From Fidelibacterota bacterium (GTDB taxonomy: Bacteria > Fidelibacterota > Marinisomatia > SCGC-AAA003-L08 > JACNLC01), in NCBI GenBank assembly GCA_013204025.1, contig JABMOW010000018.1:33190-97189 (forward strand): a DNA stretch of 64,000 bases, in the 5' to 3' direction. Positions 63,642 to 64,000 of the stretch are shown piece after piece (positions within the stretch are counted from its first letter, which is position 1; each line of letters begins with the position of its first letter). Position numbers and translations under genes: made by a program. Below the pieces are notes generated by a model. That model was not told where the DNA came from. It was given only the letters and a program-made list of their open reading frames with translations, and ran no database searches.

Positions 63642-63673
63642 ATAAAAGGGGATGCAATTGCGTCCCCTTTTAT
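63642..63673. terminator. Strong intrinsic terminator
   Basis: ATAAAAGGGGA pairs with TCCCCTTTTAT (11 bp), and the inner GC/GC extends the stem further around AATT. T-rich sequence follows. It lies 21 nt after the last surface-protein gene and separates it from the tRNA cluster. Confidence 0.9.
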
Positions 63674-63730
63674 ATTTTATGCAACAGACTCCAATTCCTA
63701 AATTACTTTGCTTTACGAATGACAATTTAT

Positions 63731-63801
63731 TGGGGAATCGTTCAACGGTAGGACAGCGGACTCTGACTCCGTCAATCTAGGTTCAAATCCTAGTTCCCCA
63801 G
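63731..63801 (+). tRNA. tRNA-Gln (anticodon CTG)
   Basis: Cloverleaf drawn by eye: acceptor TGGGGAA/TTCCCCA, D arm GTTC...GGAC, anticodon stem GCGGA/TCCGT with loop CTCTGAC, T arm CTAGG-TTCAAAT-CCTAG. Discriminator base G; the CCA end is not encoded. Confidence 0.92.
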
Positions 63802-63884
63802 CAACAGTTCGAATTAGGTTCTTAAGTTATTGAATCGTTGAATTGCACCGATGTTTTTTTACAGAATACTTACGATATATCTTG

Positions 63885-63958
63885 GCGCATTCGTCTAGTG
63901 GTTAGGACGCTGGCCTCTCACGTCGGTAACAGGGGTTCAATTCCCCTATGCGCTACCA
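63885..63958 (+). tRNA. tRNA-Glu (anticodon CTC)
   Basis: Acceptor GGCGCAT/ATGCGCT (one G-U), D arm with TCTAGTGGTTAGGA, anticodon stem CTGGC/GTCGG with loop CTCTCAC, T arm AGGGG-TTCAATT-CCCCT. Discriminator A followed by an encoded CCA, unlike the tRNA-Gln just upstream. Confidence 0.92.
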
Positions 63959-63967
63959 TATCATATT

Positions 63968-64000
63968 GCACCCGTGGCTCAATTGGATAGAGCACTTGAC
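63968..64000 (+). tRNA. 5' part of a tRNA, probably tRNA-Arg
   Basis: GCACCCG acceptor strand, then TGGCTCAATTGGATAGAGC, a typical D arm, and the start of an anticodon stem (CTTGAC) cut by the window end. The acceptor and D-arm sequence resemble bacterial tRNA-Arg, but the anticodon is not visible. Confidence 0.65.

Noticed and set aside
1..64000. CRISPR arrays, insertion sequences or an origin of replication
   Set aside because: No regularly spaced direct repeats, no transposase gene other than the recombinase remnant, and no dnaA-box cluster noticed by eye.

Overview
The window comes from a Gram-negative bacterium of the FCB superphylum. The best fit is a marine Candidatus Marinimicrobia (Neomarinimicrobiota, SAR406-like) genome. 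Four kinds of evidence point there: secreted proteins ending in type IX secretion (T9SS) sorting domains, FISUMP and dockerin-like repeats in surface proteins, an 11-gene nuo operon without nuoEFG, and sodium-linked energetics (Na+-NQR, NhaD, AGCS and SSS symporters). This assignment is an inference from gene content. No 16S rRNA gene is present.

Layout. 1-5.2 kb: the 5' part of a TonB-dependent receptor, a GFA-family protein, a Wzi-like outer-membrane barrel, and a VOC gene whose 3' end runs into a degenerate serine-recombinase tail. 5.2-7.3 kb: an AT-rich islet holding a DNA-deoxyinosine-glycosylase-like protein with an unknown N-terminal region and a zinc-ribbon protein. 7.3-12 kb: a minus-strand operon behind a clear TPP riboswitch (TonB receptor, SSS symporter, cupin, Cdd1-like HhH protein), probably for uptake of thiamin or a precursor. 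12-17.4 kb: a PorE-like OmpA/PD40 protein, an inositol-monophosphatase-family protein, an AGCS symporter and a MarC protein. 17.7-28.6 kb: nuoABCDHIJKLMN, with a NuoI that carries a three-repeat C-terminal extension. 28.8-30.7 kb: a secreted multidomain metalloprotease. 30.7-31.6 kb: a long non-coding stretch rich in possible RNA structure. 31.6-38.4 kb: nqrABCDEF, apbE and, on the other strand, nqrM. 38.5-44.2 kb: NhaD antiporter, universal stress protein, MORN-repeat protein, and a split phosphorelay (PAS-PAS kinase, two receivers, Hpt). 44.4-50.7 kb: a tyrosine/homogentisate catabolic operon ending in acetoacetyl-CoA synthetase. 50.7-63.6 kb: cell-surface and secreted proteins, including a C25-like peptidase, a TlpA/barrel pair and two paralogous surface thioredoxin-fold proteins. 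63.7-64 kb: a tRNA cluster (Gln, Glu, start of a third).

The most notable observation is at 60614-62098. An in-frame TGA sits exactly where the first catalytic Cys of a thioredoxin CxxC should be (W-TGA-G-T-C). The next gene is a paralogue with WCSPC at the same place, the frame stays open for more than 400 codons after the TGA, and a hairpin lies about 15 nt downstream. This reads as a selenocysteine-containing, T9SS-exported surface thioredoxin-fold protein next to its cysteine paralogue.

How the parts work together. Nuo and Na+-NQR feed the quinone pool and build proton and sodium gradients. NhaD, AGCS and SSS transporters interconvert or use these gradients. TonB receptors and the Wzi-like protein serve the outer membrane. 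The tyrosine operon supplies carbon. The PorE-like protein belongs to the machinery that would anchor the T9SS at whose cargo several genes in the right-hand third are directed.
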